Source of the DNA: Camellia lanceoleosa
Lineage: Eukaryota; Streptophyta; Magnoliopsida; Ericales; Theaceae
DNA length: 64,000 nucleotides
Assembly: GCA_025200525.1 (NCBI GenBank)
Contig: CM045761.1
Span: 39,068,190-39,132,189 of the forward strand
Direction: 5' to 3'
In this document: piece after piece, positions 11,110 to 23,565 of the stretch
How positions within the stretch are numbered: position 1 is the first letter of the stretch
Layout: every line of letters starts with the position of its first letter
Position numbers and translations under genes: made by a program
Notes under the pieces: generated by a model
The model's input: the letters and a program-made list of their open reading frames with translations, nothing else
Database searches by the model: none
Told to the model about the DNA's origin: nothing

Positions 11110-11300
11110 CATATTTCCATTCATGTCAAAACGGCCTTCGGCCCATTCATTTATGTCAAAACGGCCTTCGGCCCATACATTCGTATCAAAACAGCCTTCA
11201 GCCCACTCATCCGTATCAAAATGGCCTTCGGCCCATACATTCGTACCAAAACGACCTTCAGCCCACTCATTCGTATCAAAACGACCTTAGGTCCATTTGT
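11110..11300. repeat. 30-bp minisatellite in G3 3' LTR
   Basis: The units are cggccttcggcccatacatt followed by cgtatcaaaa. There are about six, and the internal palindrome ggccttcggcc recurs in each. The 5' LTR has one more unit. Confidence 0.9.
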
Positions 11301-11689
11301 TCATTCATGTCAAACTTTGGTCCACAATCCCAATTAGCAACTCATAAGGCTTATGAGGGAATAAACAATTGGACATTCATAGGCATTCAAATATCGATAT
11401 TACTCACAGTGATCGGCTTGTGGATTTGCCCTGGAGCTTGACCCTACACATTTCATGAACACAAACGGGTCACTAACAGTTCAATCCGTTCTTTGATTCA
11501 CATATTCCTTTTTAGGCATTATTCCTATCTCATTAACTCATTTACAATGCTTAACATATGCCTAAGAGTGCTTACAAGTGAAAGAGAACGGAAAACGAAG
11601 CACAGAACGAGCATACAAAATTTCAGAGAACAGGGGTCCCTTTCGGCGTAAACTTCCTACTCGGCGGACCCTTAGGCTGCAAAAAATCT

Positions 11690-11840
11690 TGGTTGCATGA
11701 AAATACGCTCGAGCGGGGAATAGGGCGCTCGAGCGGAAGGCCTGTCCACAAAACTCCCCGCTCGAGTGTGAGATATCCCTCGGCGGATACTAATCGTAAA
11801 AAGTCTTTGGGAGCACGATTTTCCCGCTAGAGCGGACATA
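11690..11840. repeat. CTCGAG motif array in G3 3' LTR (partly lost)
   Basis: Three or four gctcgagcgg-like motifs remain. Compared with 18733-18960 of the 5' LTR, several copies are deleted or mutated. Confidence 0.75.
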
Positions 11841-12858
11841 AAAAATCTGGGTTTTCCAAATTGAGTTCTTGAGCTCCAATTTGAATTGCAACCAACAAAA
11901 TGTGCATGCAATGGCTCAAATTACACATTTACACATGTTAACATGCTACCAATACAAGATTACAACATTGGGAAGCCCAATTTCAAGAATTACACACTTG
12001 CATGTTTCAAATTGACATCAACTTCAACTCTATCATACATATTCATGCATTTCAAGCCCCTATCTTTTCAAATTATACATGCATGTGATGAATTAGCCAC
12101 ATTCTCAACTTAGGTAACACAAGGGTGATCAAGACATGAGTTTCCTTTAACATTTCACATGGATTATACACATTTATGCTCAAACATGCAATATCAAGGT
12201 GATTTCCTACATGCATGCACATATTAGGCTTCAATTCAACAAATACAACCCAATCTCATTTCAATCTTACTCTTAATCACCAAATTAACTTGAACACACA
12301 AAATCACAAACCATAATCCAAGAATCACTCACCTAGAAGCTTTGATCTCCTAAGCTCTAGTTAATTCTTGGGCTAAATCTCCAAGATTCCCAGGCTTTAG
12401 GCCAAATTTGCACAATTCTCTCATCTCTCACTCTAACAGCCGGCCTTGCCTCTCTCTAGAGAGTTGATCAGCCCCAAATGAAGTTGAAGGAAGGGAATTG
12501 AGTGTAAAATGCCTTTACATAAATCCCCACTCACAATATAATAATAATACTAATGCAATTTGGCACTATTCATCAATTTAATCGATTTAATCTAATCCGA
12601 ATAAATTTTCAATTAAATTTCACCGTAGGCTCTAAAAATTATGCCAATCACGATGGCGTAATCAATTTCGGGTTTTGTGACCAATAAAGCCCTCAATTTA
12701 ATTTCCGAAGCGGATTATTCAAACAGATATGCCTACGGTGAACAGATAAAACTTCAAAATCACATATATTCACATGATGGCACATAAAATCATGCTAAAC
12801 ACATAATCATATTCAAATTAAGGACCAATTTAGCATATTATGGAATAGGGGTATCACA

Positions 12859-12873
12859 GTCTTTCTCCCTTAG
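12859..12873 (-). other. Polypurine tract of element G3
   Basis: On the minus strand, aagggagaaagac directly precedes the LTR start TGTGATACC. Confidence 0.75.
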
Positions 12874-15608
12874 GAAGTTTGGTCCTCCAAACTTAATTTA
12901 CCTTCATCGAGAAACAAATGTGGATAGCATAGTCGCATTTCCTCCTCTTTTTCCCATGTAGCATCTGTCCCATAGTATTCTTTCCATTCCACTTTCATCA
13001 ATGGGATGGATTTGCTTCTCAATTGTTTCACTTGCCGATCAAGAATCCATTCCGGCCATTCAGCATATTCCATATTTTCATCAATAGCAACCCAGTGATA
13101 ATCAATCATATGAAACGGGTCTTGGAGGTAACTCCTCAACATCTACACGTGAAACACATTATGGATTTGCTCAAATCCTGGTGGCAAGGCAACTCTATAG
13201 ACAACTGGACCAAGCCTTTCCAAAATTTGAAACGGCCCAATGTAGCGAGGTGACAACTTGCCCTTTTTTCCAAATCTGACTTGGCCTTTCATCGGAGAAA
13301 CACGGATGAACACATGGTCACCAACCTCATACTCGAAAGGTCTTCTCCAAACGTCTACATAATTCTTCTGTCGGTCTTGAGCTGTTTTGAGCCTTTGCCG
13401 AATGGTTTTGATCTTTTTAGAAGTGTCTTGCACAATTTCTGGCCCAAGTAAAGCTCTATCCCCGACCTCTGTCCAACAAATAGGTGATCTACACCTCCTA
13501 CCATACAAAGCCTCGTATGGTGCCATACTAATGCTGGAGTGGAAGCTGTTATTATAAGCAAATTCTACAAGTGGCAAATAATCTTCCCAACTCCCTTGAA
13601 AATCCAAAGCACACATGTGAAGCATATTTTTCAAAGTTTGTATCGTTCGTTCTGACTGCCCATCTGTCTGTGGGTGGAATGCAGTACTGAATCTTAGTTC
13701 TGTTCCTAAAGCTTCCTGCAAACTCTTCCACAATCTAGATACAAATTTCGAATCTCTATCCGATACAATAGATACCGGAACTTCGTGTAAACGAACAATT
13801 TCATCAACATAAATAGTAGCCAATCTATAAGCAGTAAATGTAGTTTTGACAGGCAGAAAATGTGCAGATTTAGTTAGCCTATCAATTACAACCCAAACAG
13901 AATCCATACCTCGAGAAGTGCGAGGTAGGCCAACAACGAAATCCATAGTCACATGTTCCCACTTCCATTCAGGAATAGGGAGAGGTTGAAGTAGACCGCC
14001 TGGTTTCTGATGTTCAGCCTTAACTTGCTGACACTGAAGACACTTGGACACATATTCTGCAATCTCTTTCTTCATTTTAGGCCACCAATAGGTCTGTTTC
14101 AAATCCCGATACATTTTGTTGTTACCCAGATGCATAGCAAATACGGACCTGTAGGCTTCATCTAAAACCCTCTTTTTCAGTTCCGAGACATCAAGGACAC
14201 ATATTCGGTTTCGGAATTTCAACATTTCATTTCCAATGCTAAATTCTGCTTTTGGACTTGTCTCAAACTCATCAATCACCTTTCTGAGGAACTCATCCTC
14301 TTTCTGTTTCTGTTTCTGCTTGATTTCATCAACAATTGCCAGCTCGGCTGTAATAGCGGCTATCAGAATGCCCCGTTCACCTACTACTACTTCAATTTCA
14401 GACTTCTCAAAGTCTTGCAAAATCTCCCTTTGTTCGGTAAGCAAACAAGCCACACCCCCTGTTGATTTTCTGCTCAAGGCATCAGCCACTGTATTAGCTT
14501 TCCCGGGGTGATACTGAATTTCTAAATCGTAATCTTTTATCAATTCCAGCCATCTTCTCTGATGCATATTCAACTCTTTCTGCGTGAAAAAGTATTTTAG
14601 GCTCTTATGATTTGTGTAGACTTCACATTTTGCCCCATACAAATAATGCCGCCAGATTTTCAAAGCAAAAACAACTTCGGCCAGTTCTAGGTCATGTGTT
14701 GGATAATTCTTCTCGTGTGGCCTCAATTGTCGAGAGGCATAAGCAATAACCTTCCCGTTCTGCATTAACACACAACCCAAACCTTTGTAAGATGCATCAC
14801 TGAAAATCACAAAATTCTCCGTACCTGAAGGTAATGTCAAAATTGGTGCAGTAGTCAATCTTGTTTTCAATTCATGAAAGGCTGATTCTCTTTCTTCGTT
14901 CCACTCAAATGGTTGCCCTTTATGTGTCAATTGGGTAAGAGGCACAGCTAATTTCGAAAAGTCCTTCACAAACCTCCTATAGTACCCGGCTAAACCCATA
15001 AAGTTGCAAACTTCTGTTACATTGGTCGGTGTAGGCCAATTCATGATTGCCTCTATTTTTTGCGGGTCCACTGAAATTCCTTCCTTGTTGATCACATGCC
15101 CTAAGAAAACAACTTTATCCAACCAAAACTCACATTTCTTTAGCTTAGCAAATAATTTCCTTTCCCGAAGTATTTGTAAAACAGTTCTCAAGTGATGTTC
15201 ATGTTCAAGTCTATCTTTAGAGTATATCAAAATGTCATCGATGAAGACTACAACAAACTCATCAAGGTAGGTTTTAAAAATTCTATTCATTAGGTCCATA
15301 AATACTGCCGGACCATTAGTCACTCCAAACGGCTTAACAAGAAACTCAAAATGACCATACCTTGTTCTGAATGCGGTTTTCTCAACATCCTCTGCCTTAA
15401 CTTTCAGTTGATGATACCCGGATCTCAAATCAATCTTAGAAAACACCTGTGATCCCTGTAACTGGTCAAATAAATCATCAATACGGGGTAGGGGGTATTT
15501 GTTCTTTATTATTACCTTATTCAATTCCCGATAGTTGATGCACAGGCGCAAAGTACCATCCTTCTTTTTCACAAATAGCACTGGCGCACCCCAAGGCGAA
15601 GTGCTGGG
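12870..15608 (-). pseudogene. G3 pol: reverse transcriptase, RNase H, integrase, chromodomain
   Basis: The frame reads through from gag-protease and is interrupted only by TGA at 15609-15611 and TAG at 13140-13142. The N-terminal RT has the catalytic [10 protein letters not shown]. RNase H shows [10 protein letters not shown]. The integrase zinc region ends CLQCQ. The integrase core has its aspartates in DFVVGLP and SDRDSKF and its glutamate in GQSERT. The C-terminus ends [17 protein letters not shown]-like. After the second stop, 12870-13139 encodes a chromodomain (IPLMKVEWKEYYGTDATWE). The first stop looks like a CGA to TGA change; the second is not a simple transition. Length and domain order are normal for a chromovirus. 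The copy cannot make the whole polyprotein. Confidence 0.9.
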
Positions 15609-17297
15609 TCAGATAAACCCCTTATCAAGCAGGTCCTGCAACTGTTCTTTCAATTCCTTCATTTCAGCGATAGCCATTCTGTAGGGAGTTTTAGAAATAG
15701 GCTGGGTGCCTGGCACAGTCTCAATAGTAAACTCTATCTCCCTGTCTACTAATTCCCCTGGTAATTCATTCGGAAATACATCCGAAAATTCTCTAACAAT
15801 GGGAATATTATTCAATTCAACATTCTCAGATTGTTCAGACAACACATAGCACAAATAACCTTGGCACCCTTTCCTGATCAGTTTACATGCTTTTATTGTA
15901 GATATCAAATATGGTGGAGGCACTACCCCATTGCCCACAAACACAATCTCTTTCTGTTCCGGTGGTTTAAACACAACCCTCTTTGTCACACAATCTATTG
16001 TGGCACAATATTTGGTCAACCAATCCACGCCCAAAATTACATCGAAATGTCTAAAGTTCAAGGGCAACAAATCTACATATGGGGTAACATCCTCAATATG
16101 CATAACACAAAACCGATATATATAGTCACATAACATAGATTCCCCCGATGGAGCAGACACACATAACAAATATGGCAATAACTCTAGGGGTCTATTCAGT
16201 CTAGATGCAAATGTATATGTCACAAACAAGTGGGTTGATCCAGAGTCAATTAATACAAAGGCATCCTGATTACATATTGAAATAGTACCTAAGACAACGA
16301 CATTGGCATTCCGTGTATCGCCCGGAACAAGTGCAAAAACACTTCCCTGTCTCACTGTATCCCCAGCAGTAGCAGATCTCAAGGTATTTCCCGGCTGTGG
16401 AACTGATGCAGTTGAACTAGCTACTATCCTTCCACCGTTCTGATTACACTCTCGGGCTATATACCCTTGTTTCCCACACCTGAAACAGGCTCCTGATGCA
16501 CGGTAACAGACTCCACGGTGCCTTTTGCTACAAATGTTGCACATGGGAGCTGTGTCTCGGGAAGAACTTGAAGTAGTTGAGGAGCCCGTGTTTTGCTTTT
16601 TCGGAAATTTCTTCTTCAAAAAGAAGCCTTGTCTTTTGTTGCCTTTCCATTCTGCTGTTGGCCTAGCTTGTCTAGCTATGTTAGCCTCTAATATGATGGC
16701 CCTGTCAAGTACCCCAATGTAGGTTCCCAACTTCAGGACATTCACTCTCTCTAGGATGTCACTTCGGAGCCCACCTTCAAAATGTCTTACCTTCTTATAA
16801 TCAGTGTCAATTACGTGTGGTGCAAACCTAGCCAACTCAGTAAATTTGGCCTCATACTCAACTACAGTCATGCTGTCTTGCTTGGGTTCCATGAACTCTG
16901 CCACTTTCCTGTCCCGGACACACTGCGGGAAGTACTTGTCATAGAAGATTTCTAAAAATTTCGCCCAGTCAACATCTTTGTGGTTTTCTCGCATCAACAT
17001 CCACCATCTCCTTGCTTTGTCTTCTAGCATAAAAGTGGCCAGAAGAACTTTCTGAGTCTCTGAACAGGGGAACACTTCAAATAATTTCTCAATACCAAGG
17101 ACCCACGCTTCGGCTTTCAACGGATCTAATCCCCCGTGGAGCTGTGGTGGTTTCATTTTCTTGAATTCCTTGGTGAGAGCTATTATTCGGTCATCATTTT
17201 GATGATCTGGCATGGGTGGTGCCGGAGGTGGAGGTGGCGGTTGTGGTTGCTGCCACTATTGTTGCCACTCCTGTTGCTGTCTCAAAGCTTCTGCCAT
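15609..17297 (-). pseudogene. G3 gag-protease
   Basis: The likely original start is the ATG at 17295-17297 (MAEALRQQQ). A TAG at 17256-17258, apparently from CAG, breaks it after 13 codons, so the longest open stretch starts at 17213. The retrotransposon gag domain includes ARRWWMLMRENHKDVDW and FPQCVRDRKVAEF. A zinc knuckle follows, CFRCGKQGYIARECN, where the usual histidine is tyrosine. The protease active site is FVLIDSGSTHLFV. It is in the same frame as pol, separated by one stop. A gag lacking the knuckle histidine would be expected to package RNA poorly. Confidence 0.9.
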
Positions 17298-17616
17298 TTC
17301 CTATTAGTTTTTCCGTTCTGTCCATTCTGGCAGTTGAGGATTCTTCTATTTCATCTCCTCTGGTTCTCACCATCTGATTAAACTTGCATTATACTTTATA
17401 CAGGATATACACAAGTATACATGTAACAAAAAGCATACATATTCAAGTAATTTGCAATGCAAGTAATTCACAACTTGCAACAAATAATTGTTCATATCAA
17501 AGCATTTAAGCATATAATCAATACTTCCAAATTCATATTTATCACATGAATGCATCCTAGATCTTATCTAGACGCTTATTGCTCTTTTTGGACAAGTGTG
17601 TGAGTTATTAACTCGT

Positions 17617-17628
17617 GCTCTGATACCA
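17617..17628 (-). other. Primer binding site of G3 (initiator Met-tRNA)
   Basis: On the minus strand, TGGTATCAGAGC lies 3 bp inside the 5' LTR. It complements the 3' end of plant initiator methionine tRNA, the usual primer of chromoviruses. Confidence 0.92.
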
Positions 17629-18179
17629 CTCTGTCATGACCCCAAACCCGCCCCTATGGGTTAAGGACATAACCGGCCAGCAATTCTGTGATTACCTACG
17701 GCCTCAAACCAAAACAGACATAACTCATCAGAGTAAAGAGGCCAAACGGAAGCAAAAACTAAAAATTTTGTCCATAGAGCCGTGCTTATATACACATTCA
17801 AACGAACCATGCACATATACATTAATAACCCACAACAAGTATAGTATCACAAAATCCTTTACAGACAGAATCATCCAAGTAAGTCAACCCATGACAGACT
17901 ATTTACAAATATACATAAAGTCCTTGCTAGCAAGACAAAATATAGTTACATAACAAAATGGAAAGGGTAGGTCTCGTGAGTGAGACACAAGGTTGACTTT
18001 CTCAAAACTCATGTTGTTCCAGGCAGACTTTACTGGGGCTGGGTTTGGACTTTCCTCGGCTCACCTACAAACACATGAATGAGCGTGAACAATAGCCCAG
18101 TGAATAATATCAAATACAGAAGTCATATAAACAATATGTAGAACAACATACTCTAAACGGCCTTGGGCCCAATTCATAT

Positions 18180-18385
18180 TTCCATTCATGTCAAAACGGC
18201 CTTCGGCCCATTCATTTGTGTCAAAACGGCCTTCGGCCCATACATTCGTATCAAAACGGCCTTCGGCCCACTCATTCGTATCAAAACGGCCTTCGGCCCA
18301 CTCATTCGTATCAAAACAGCCTTCGGCCCATACATTCGTATCAAAACGGCCTTCGGCCCACTCATTCATATCAAAACGACTTTAG
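18180..18385. repeat. 30-bp minisatellite in G3 5' LTR
   Basis: About seven units of cggccttcggcccactcatt plus cgtatcaaaa. A minus-strand open frame repeating NEWAEGRFDT is only the translation of this array. Confidence 0.9.
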
Positions 18386-18732
18386 GTCCATTCGTTCATT
18401 CATGTCAAACTTTGGTCCACAATCCCAATTAGCAACTCATAAAGCTTATGAGGAATAAACAATTGGACATTCATAAGCATTCAAATATCGATATTACTCA
18501 CAATGATCGGCTTGTGGATTTGCCTTGGAGCTTGACCCTACACATTTCATGAACACAAATGGGTCACTAACAGTTTAATCCGTTCTTTGATTCACATATT
18601 CCTCTTTAGGTTTTATTTTTATCTCATTAACTCATTTACAATGCTTAACATATGCCTAAGAGTGCTTACAAGTGAAAGAGAACGGAAAACGAAACACAGA
18701 ACGAGCATACAAAATTTCAGAGAACAGGGTCC

Positions 18733-18960
18733 CCGCTCGAGCGTAAACTTCCCCGCTCGAACGGACCCTTAAGGCCTGCAAAAGTACTGGTTGCATGAAA
18801 AATATGCTCGAGCGTGGAATAGAGCGCTCGAGCGGAAGGCCTGTCCACAAAACTCCCCGCTCGAGTGTGAGATATCCCGCTCGAGCGGATACCCAATTCT
18901 GTAAAAAGTGCTGGGAGCACGATTTTCCCACTCGAACGGTCATTTCCCCGCTCGAGCGGA
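18733..18960. repeat. CTCGAG motif array in G3 5' LTR
   Basis: About eight motifs of type ccccgctcgagcgg. They are spread over about 230 bp. Confidence 0.9.
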
Positions 18961-19982
18961 CATAAAAAATCTGGGTTTTCCAAATTGAGTTCTTGAGCTC
19001 CAATTTGAATTGCAACCAACAAAATGTGCATGCAATGGCTAAAATTACACATTTACACATGTTAACATGTTACCAATACAAGATTACAACATTAGGAAGC
19101 CTAATTTCAAGAATTACACACTTGCATGTTTCAAATTGACATCAACTTCAACTCTATCATACATATTCATGCATTTCAAGCTCCTATCTTTTCAAATTGT
19201 ACATGCATGTGATGAATTAGCCACATTCTCAACTTAGGTAACACAACGGTGATCAAGACATGAGTTTCCTTTAACATTTCACATGAATTATACACATTTG
19301 TACTCAAACATGCAATATCAAGGTGATTTCCTACATGCATGCACATATTAGGCTTCAATTCAACAAATACAACCCAATCTCATTTCAATCTTACTCTTGA
19401 TCACCAAATTAACTTGAACACACAAAATCACAAGCCATAATCCAAGAATCACTCACCTAGAAGCTTTGATCTCCTAAGCTCTAGTCAATTCTTGGGCTAA
19501 ATCTCCAAGATTCCCAAGCTTTAGGCCAAATTTGCACAATTCTTTCATCTCTCACTCTAACAGTCGGCCTTGCCTCTCTCTAGAGGGTTGATCAGCCCCA
19601 AATGAAGTTAAAGGAAGGGAATTGAGTGTAAAATGCCTTTATATAAATCCCCACTCACAATATAATAATAATACGAATGCAATTTGGCACTATTCATCAA
19701 TTTAATCGATTTAATCTAACCCGAATAAATTTTCAATTAAATTTCACCGTAGGCTCTAAAAATTATGCCAATCACGATGGCGTAATCAATTTCGGGTTTT
19801 GTGACCAATAAGGCACTCAATTTAATTTCCGAAGTGGATTATTCAAACAGATATGCCTACAGTAAACGGATAAAACTTCAAAATCACATATATTCGCATG
19901 ATGGCACATAAAATCATGCTAAACACATAATCATATTCAAATTAAGGACCAATTTAGCATATTACGGAACAGGGGTATCACA

Positions 19983-20884
19983 TCGACATTCCACGGGTGG
20001 GGGAGATCTCGATCTTCCATATCTTGATGTTGGTAAGTGCCTGGCCGTGGTCGGGCTTTCACAACGTAAGGTCCCTCCTACTTGGCTGCCAATTTGCCTT
20101 TAATCGGTTTTTGGTGGCAAAGGTTACTTCACGCAAGACAAGGTCCCCCACAGCGAACTCGCTTGATCGGACTTTGCGGTTGTAGTGTGTTCTCATTTTC
20201 TGTTAGTATGAGGCCAGTCTGATAGCAGTGGTTTCTCTGAGCTCTTCGATTAGGTCAAGGTCTGCCCGACGGAGTTCTTCGGTTAGTTCGGGATTCAGAT
20301 GTAAAACCCTGAGGGTAGGCAGACTGACTTCCACTGGGATGACTGCCTCAGCGCCGTATGTTAGGCAAAAGGGGGTCTCCCCAATGGGAGTCCGAGCGGT
20401 AGTACGGTAAGCCCAGAGTACATTTGGTAATTCCTCAGCCCAAAGTCCCTTAGCAGCTTCCAACTTAGTCTTGATGATCTTCAGAGTGGAACGATTGGTA
20501 ACCTCGACTTGGCCATTGGCTTGGGGATGACCTGGGGAGGAGAAACATGGTTAGATTTGGAGGTCTACACAGAACTTCCTATACTTGGCATTGTCGAATT
20601 GTTTGCCATTGTCGGAAACAATGGCTTGAGGGATGCCACATCTGCATACGAGTGATTGCTAGATGAATTTGGTTGTGTTCCGCTCGGTAATGGTAGCAAG
20701 GGGTTCTGCCTCTACCCACTTGGTGAAGTAATCAATGGCGACTATCGCGAACTTAGTCTGGCCTTGGCCAGTGGGAAGTGGACCAACTAAGTCGATCCCC
20801 CATTTGGCAAACGGATAAGGACTACAAAGTGTGATCAACTCTGTAGGAGGAGCATGGGAGATGTTGGCAAAATGCTGACACTTA
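19983..20884 (-). pseudogene. Tat (G2) integrase
   Basis: The minus strand reads the integrase zinc region (LKCDKCQHFA) and core (KWGIDLVGPLPTGQG, VSDNGKQFD, QANGQVEV), with the catalytic D, D, E residues in place. The tail AVGDLVLREV and DLPHPWN follows, at the usual C-terminus. Stops occur at 20659 and about 20551 in the core and at 20203 near the end. A frameshift near 20900 joins it to the RNase H part. The last codons are cut off by element G3 and lie at 10540-10566. Confidence 0.85.
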
Positions 20885-22203
20885 TCACATTTGAGCACGA
20901 AAGTCAGTTGCATCTTGATTGAGAGTGGGCCAAAAATAACCAGTGCGAAGTATTTTGTGGGCTAGGGACCTGTCACCCGAATGATTACCACAAATGCCCT
21001 CATGGATTTCCTGCATCACATAGGTTGCTTGAGTTGGATTGAGGCATCTGAGGTATGGGTGTGAAAAGCCCCTCTTGTACAAAAGACTATTGACAAGGAT
21101 GTAATTGGATGACCGGGCCCTGACTTTGGTGGCCTGCTGTTTGTCCTCTGGTAATTCTCCCATTTTCAAAAATAGAAAGATGTCAGATGCCCAGAGGATT
21201 GGTTCATTTTGGAGGAAGTGGACTGCTTGTTGGTCGGGGGAGATGGAAGGGTGGGTCAGGTATTCGAGGCGAACACCGTGGTGGAGATCTGACTGATCTG
21301 CAGAGGCTAATTGAGCCATCTCATCGGCCTGGGAGTTTTCCGCCCGAGGGATGTGTTTGATGTGGAAGGTATTGAAGAGGCGAACAAGAGGAAGGGCTAT
21401 ATCCCTATAAGCCCGCATTTTGTCCTCCTTGGCATCGAATTCCCCCGTAATTTGTCCGACAATGAGCTGTGAGTCACTGAACACCAGGATGTGGCTGACA
21501 CCAATGTCCCTGGCTAAGCGGAGACCTGCTATCAATGCCTCGTATTCGGCCTCATTGTTACTGGCCTCGAACAAGAAACAGAGAGCACATTTGAAATAGC
21601 CACCCTCAGGAGCGGTGAAGATGAGACCGGCCCCGCTGCCTTCCCTGTGGGATAATCCGTCGACGTTGAGAGTCCAAGAATGGGGCTCTTCTGGCTTGGG
21701 AAGGGTTGGTAGGGGTGGAGGGGCCGTGGTTGGAGTAGGATTAGTGAATTCCAGGATGAAATCAGCGACAGCCTGCCTCTTTATTACTGTTCGAGATCGG
21801 TAGGAGATGTCAAACTGGCTGAGTTCTATTGACCACTGCATGAGTCTGCCAGAAAGTTTTGGTTGCTGCATGACTTTCTTCAAAAGTTGGTCGATGAGGA
21901 CCACTATGGAATGGGCTTGGAAATAAGGACAGAGTCGTCTGGAGGCAGTGACCAAGGCCAAAGATAATTTTTCTAACGATGGGTAATTCTGCTCCGCTCC
22001 CCTGAGTGCCCGACTGATGTAGTAGATCGGTCGTTGGACAGAGGCGTCTTTCCTGATAAGAGCTGCACTGACTGCGGTGTGTGACACGGCTAAATATAGA
22101 AAGAGAGGCTCGCCCATGATTGCCTATAAAAGGATGGGGGGTTGGCCATGCACTGTTTCAACTGCTGAAAAGCCTCTTCAGATTCAGCTGTCCATTCAAA
22201 AGT
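20885..22203 (-). pseudogene. Tat (G2) RNase H plus second, archaeal-type RNase H
   Basis: The first RNase H has MGEPLFLYLAVSHTAVSAAL, RGAEQNYPSLEKL and a C-terminal DFILEF. A linker of Pro/Ala/Thr follows. The second has WTLNVDGLSHREGSGAGL, NNEAEYEALIAGLRLA and FSDSQLIVGQ, typical of the archaeal-type RNase H found in the Tat lineage. It is separated from RT by a frameshift in a C run near 22133 and a stop near 22123. The zinc-binding start of integrase (HEGICGNHSG) follows in the same frame. Confidence 0.85.
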
Positions 22204-23565
22204 TTACCGAAGAACTTTGAAGAAGGAGAGGCACTTGTTCGTCGTACGGGAAATGAAGCGGTTGAGGGCGGCAACTCGGCCAGTGAGTCTCTGAACCTCC
22301 TTGACTATTCTGGGTGACTGCATCTTAATCAAGGCCTTGATCTTTTTAGGGTTAGCTTCAATGCTTCGCTGACTGACCATGAAACCCAAAAACTTTCCAG
22401 ATCCTACACCGAAGGCGCACTTCTCCAGGTTGAGCTTCATTTAGTACTTACATAGGGTGGCGAAGGTTTCTCGTAGGTTGGTCAGATGATCGGCGGAGAG
22501 TTTGCTCTTGACTAGCATGTCATCGACATATACTTCCATATTTCGACCAATTTGATGATGGAAAACGGCATTAACCAACCGTTGGTAGATGGCCTCAGCA
22601 TTTTTCAGTCTAAACGGCATCACACAGTAATGGTAGGTGCCTCGGTTGGTAATGAAGGAGGTGTGCTCATGATCAAATGCATGCATTAGAATTTGGTTGT
22701 ACCCAGAGAAGACATCTATGAAGCTGAGCATTTGATAACCAGACGTGGCGTCAACCAGCAGATCTATGCGGGGGAGAGGATAGCTGTCTTTAGGGCAAGC
22801 TCGGTTGAGATCGGAGTAGTCAACATAGAGTCGCCATTTACCATTGTTCTTACGGACCAGGATGACGTTTGACAACCATCTAGGGTAGTCCACGTTCCTG
22901 ATGAATTGTGCTTCAAGAAGCTTGTCGACTTCCGCGGCAATGAGAGTGTTGCGCTCCAGATGAAAAATGCGCTGCTTCTGGCAGTAAGATCGAAAATGGG
23001 GTTCAATGCTGAGGCGATGGGTTATGAATGAGGGGTCAATACTCGGCATGTCTGAGTGGGTCCAGGCAAATACATCGTTGTGCTCGATCAGAAGGGCGGT
23101 AAGGTCAGCTTTTGCTTGAGGGGATAGTTGGCTGCCGATTTTGGCAGTTTTTGCTGGGTTGGTGAGATTGATGGAGACTTCAATAAGTTCTTCAACTGGT
23201 TCCCCCCTAACCAGTTCGTCTTCGTCTCTGACATCGAGTCCTTCGATGATCATAGCCTCTTTCAACTTGACTTCTTTGAGTGAGGCGACATAACATTCCC
23301 CGATCCCAAGATCAATGGGGAACTTGATAGCTAGGTGATAAGTTGATGTAATAGCTTGGAAAGCATTTAGGACGGTACGACCAAGGATGATGTTATAGGC
23401 AGAGGGGCAGTCGACAACAAGGAAGATGAGCAGCTTGGTGGTCTGGCGCGGGTGCTCGCCAATTGTGATGGGGAGGTCAATGGAGCCAATGGAGGTCACC
23501 CGGTCACCAGTGAAACCGACCAATGGGGTTTGGAGAGGGGACAGACTTTCTTCCCCGATTTTGAG
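22204..23565 (-). pseudogene. Tat (G2) reverse transcriptase
   Basis: Recognisable blocks are [52 protein letters not shown] and the catalytic [10 protein letters not shown]. The connection KFLGFMVSQRSIEANPKK follows. TAA at 22441-22443 and TAA at 22204-22206 interrupt an otherwise single frame. A frameshift follows. Confidence 0.88.

Larger units (their letters stand above)
10567..12858 (-). repeat. 3' LTR of element G3
   Basis: It is 2292 bp and nearly identical in layout to 17632-19982. It carries small deletions, including one in the CTCGAG array and one in the 30-bp tandem repeat. In plus view it runs tgtcatgacccc to ggtatcaca. Confidence 0.93.
10567..19982 (-). mobile_element. Ty3/gypsy chromovirus (element G3), complete and nested in G2
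   Basis: This is a full-length element, with LTRs at 10567-12858 and 17632-19982, both TG...CA. It has an initiator-Met-tRNA primer site, polypurine tract and one long gag-pol frame broken only by stop codons. Target duplications are tcggc (10562-10566) and tcgac (19983-19987), one mismatch. The chromodomain places it among chromoviruses, and the 2.3-kb LTRs suggest the Tekay/Del group. It is the youngest visible layer here: inside Tat element G2, which is inside the CACTA element. Confidence 0.92.
17632..19982 (-). repeat. 5' LTR of element G3
   Basis: It is 2351 bp with TG...CA termini. A TATA-like tttatataaa lies at 19638-19647, about 340 bp into the LTR on the minus strand. The matching site in the 3' LTR is mutated (tttacataaa, near 12508). 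It includes a 30-bp minisatellite and a CTCGAG array. Confidence 0.93.

Noticed and set aside
17136..17381. Plus-strand leucine-rich frame
   Set aside because: It is the complement of the proline/glutamine-rich gag start of element G3.
18180..18385. Regular repeats with spacers resembling a CRISPR array
   Set aside because: This is a head-to-tail minisatellite without unique spacers, in a plant retrotransposon LTR.
18061..18432. Repetitive protein with NEWAEGRFDT units, and similar plus-strand frames
   Set aside because: It is the LTR minisatellite read through; the same array is non-coding in an LTR context.
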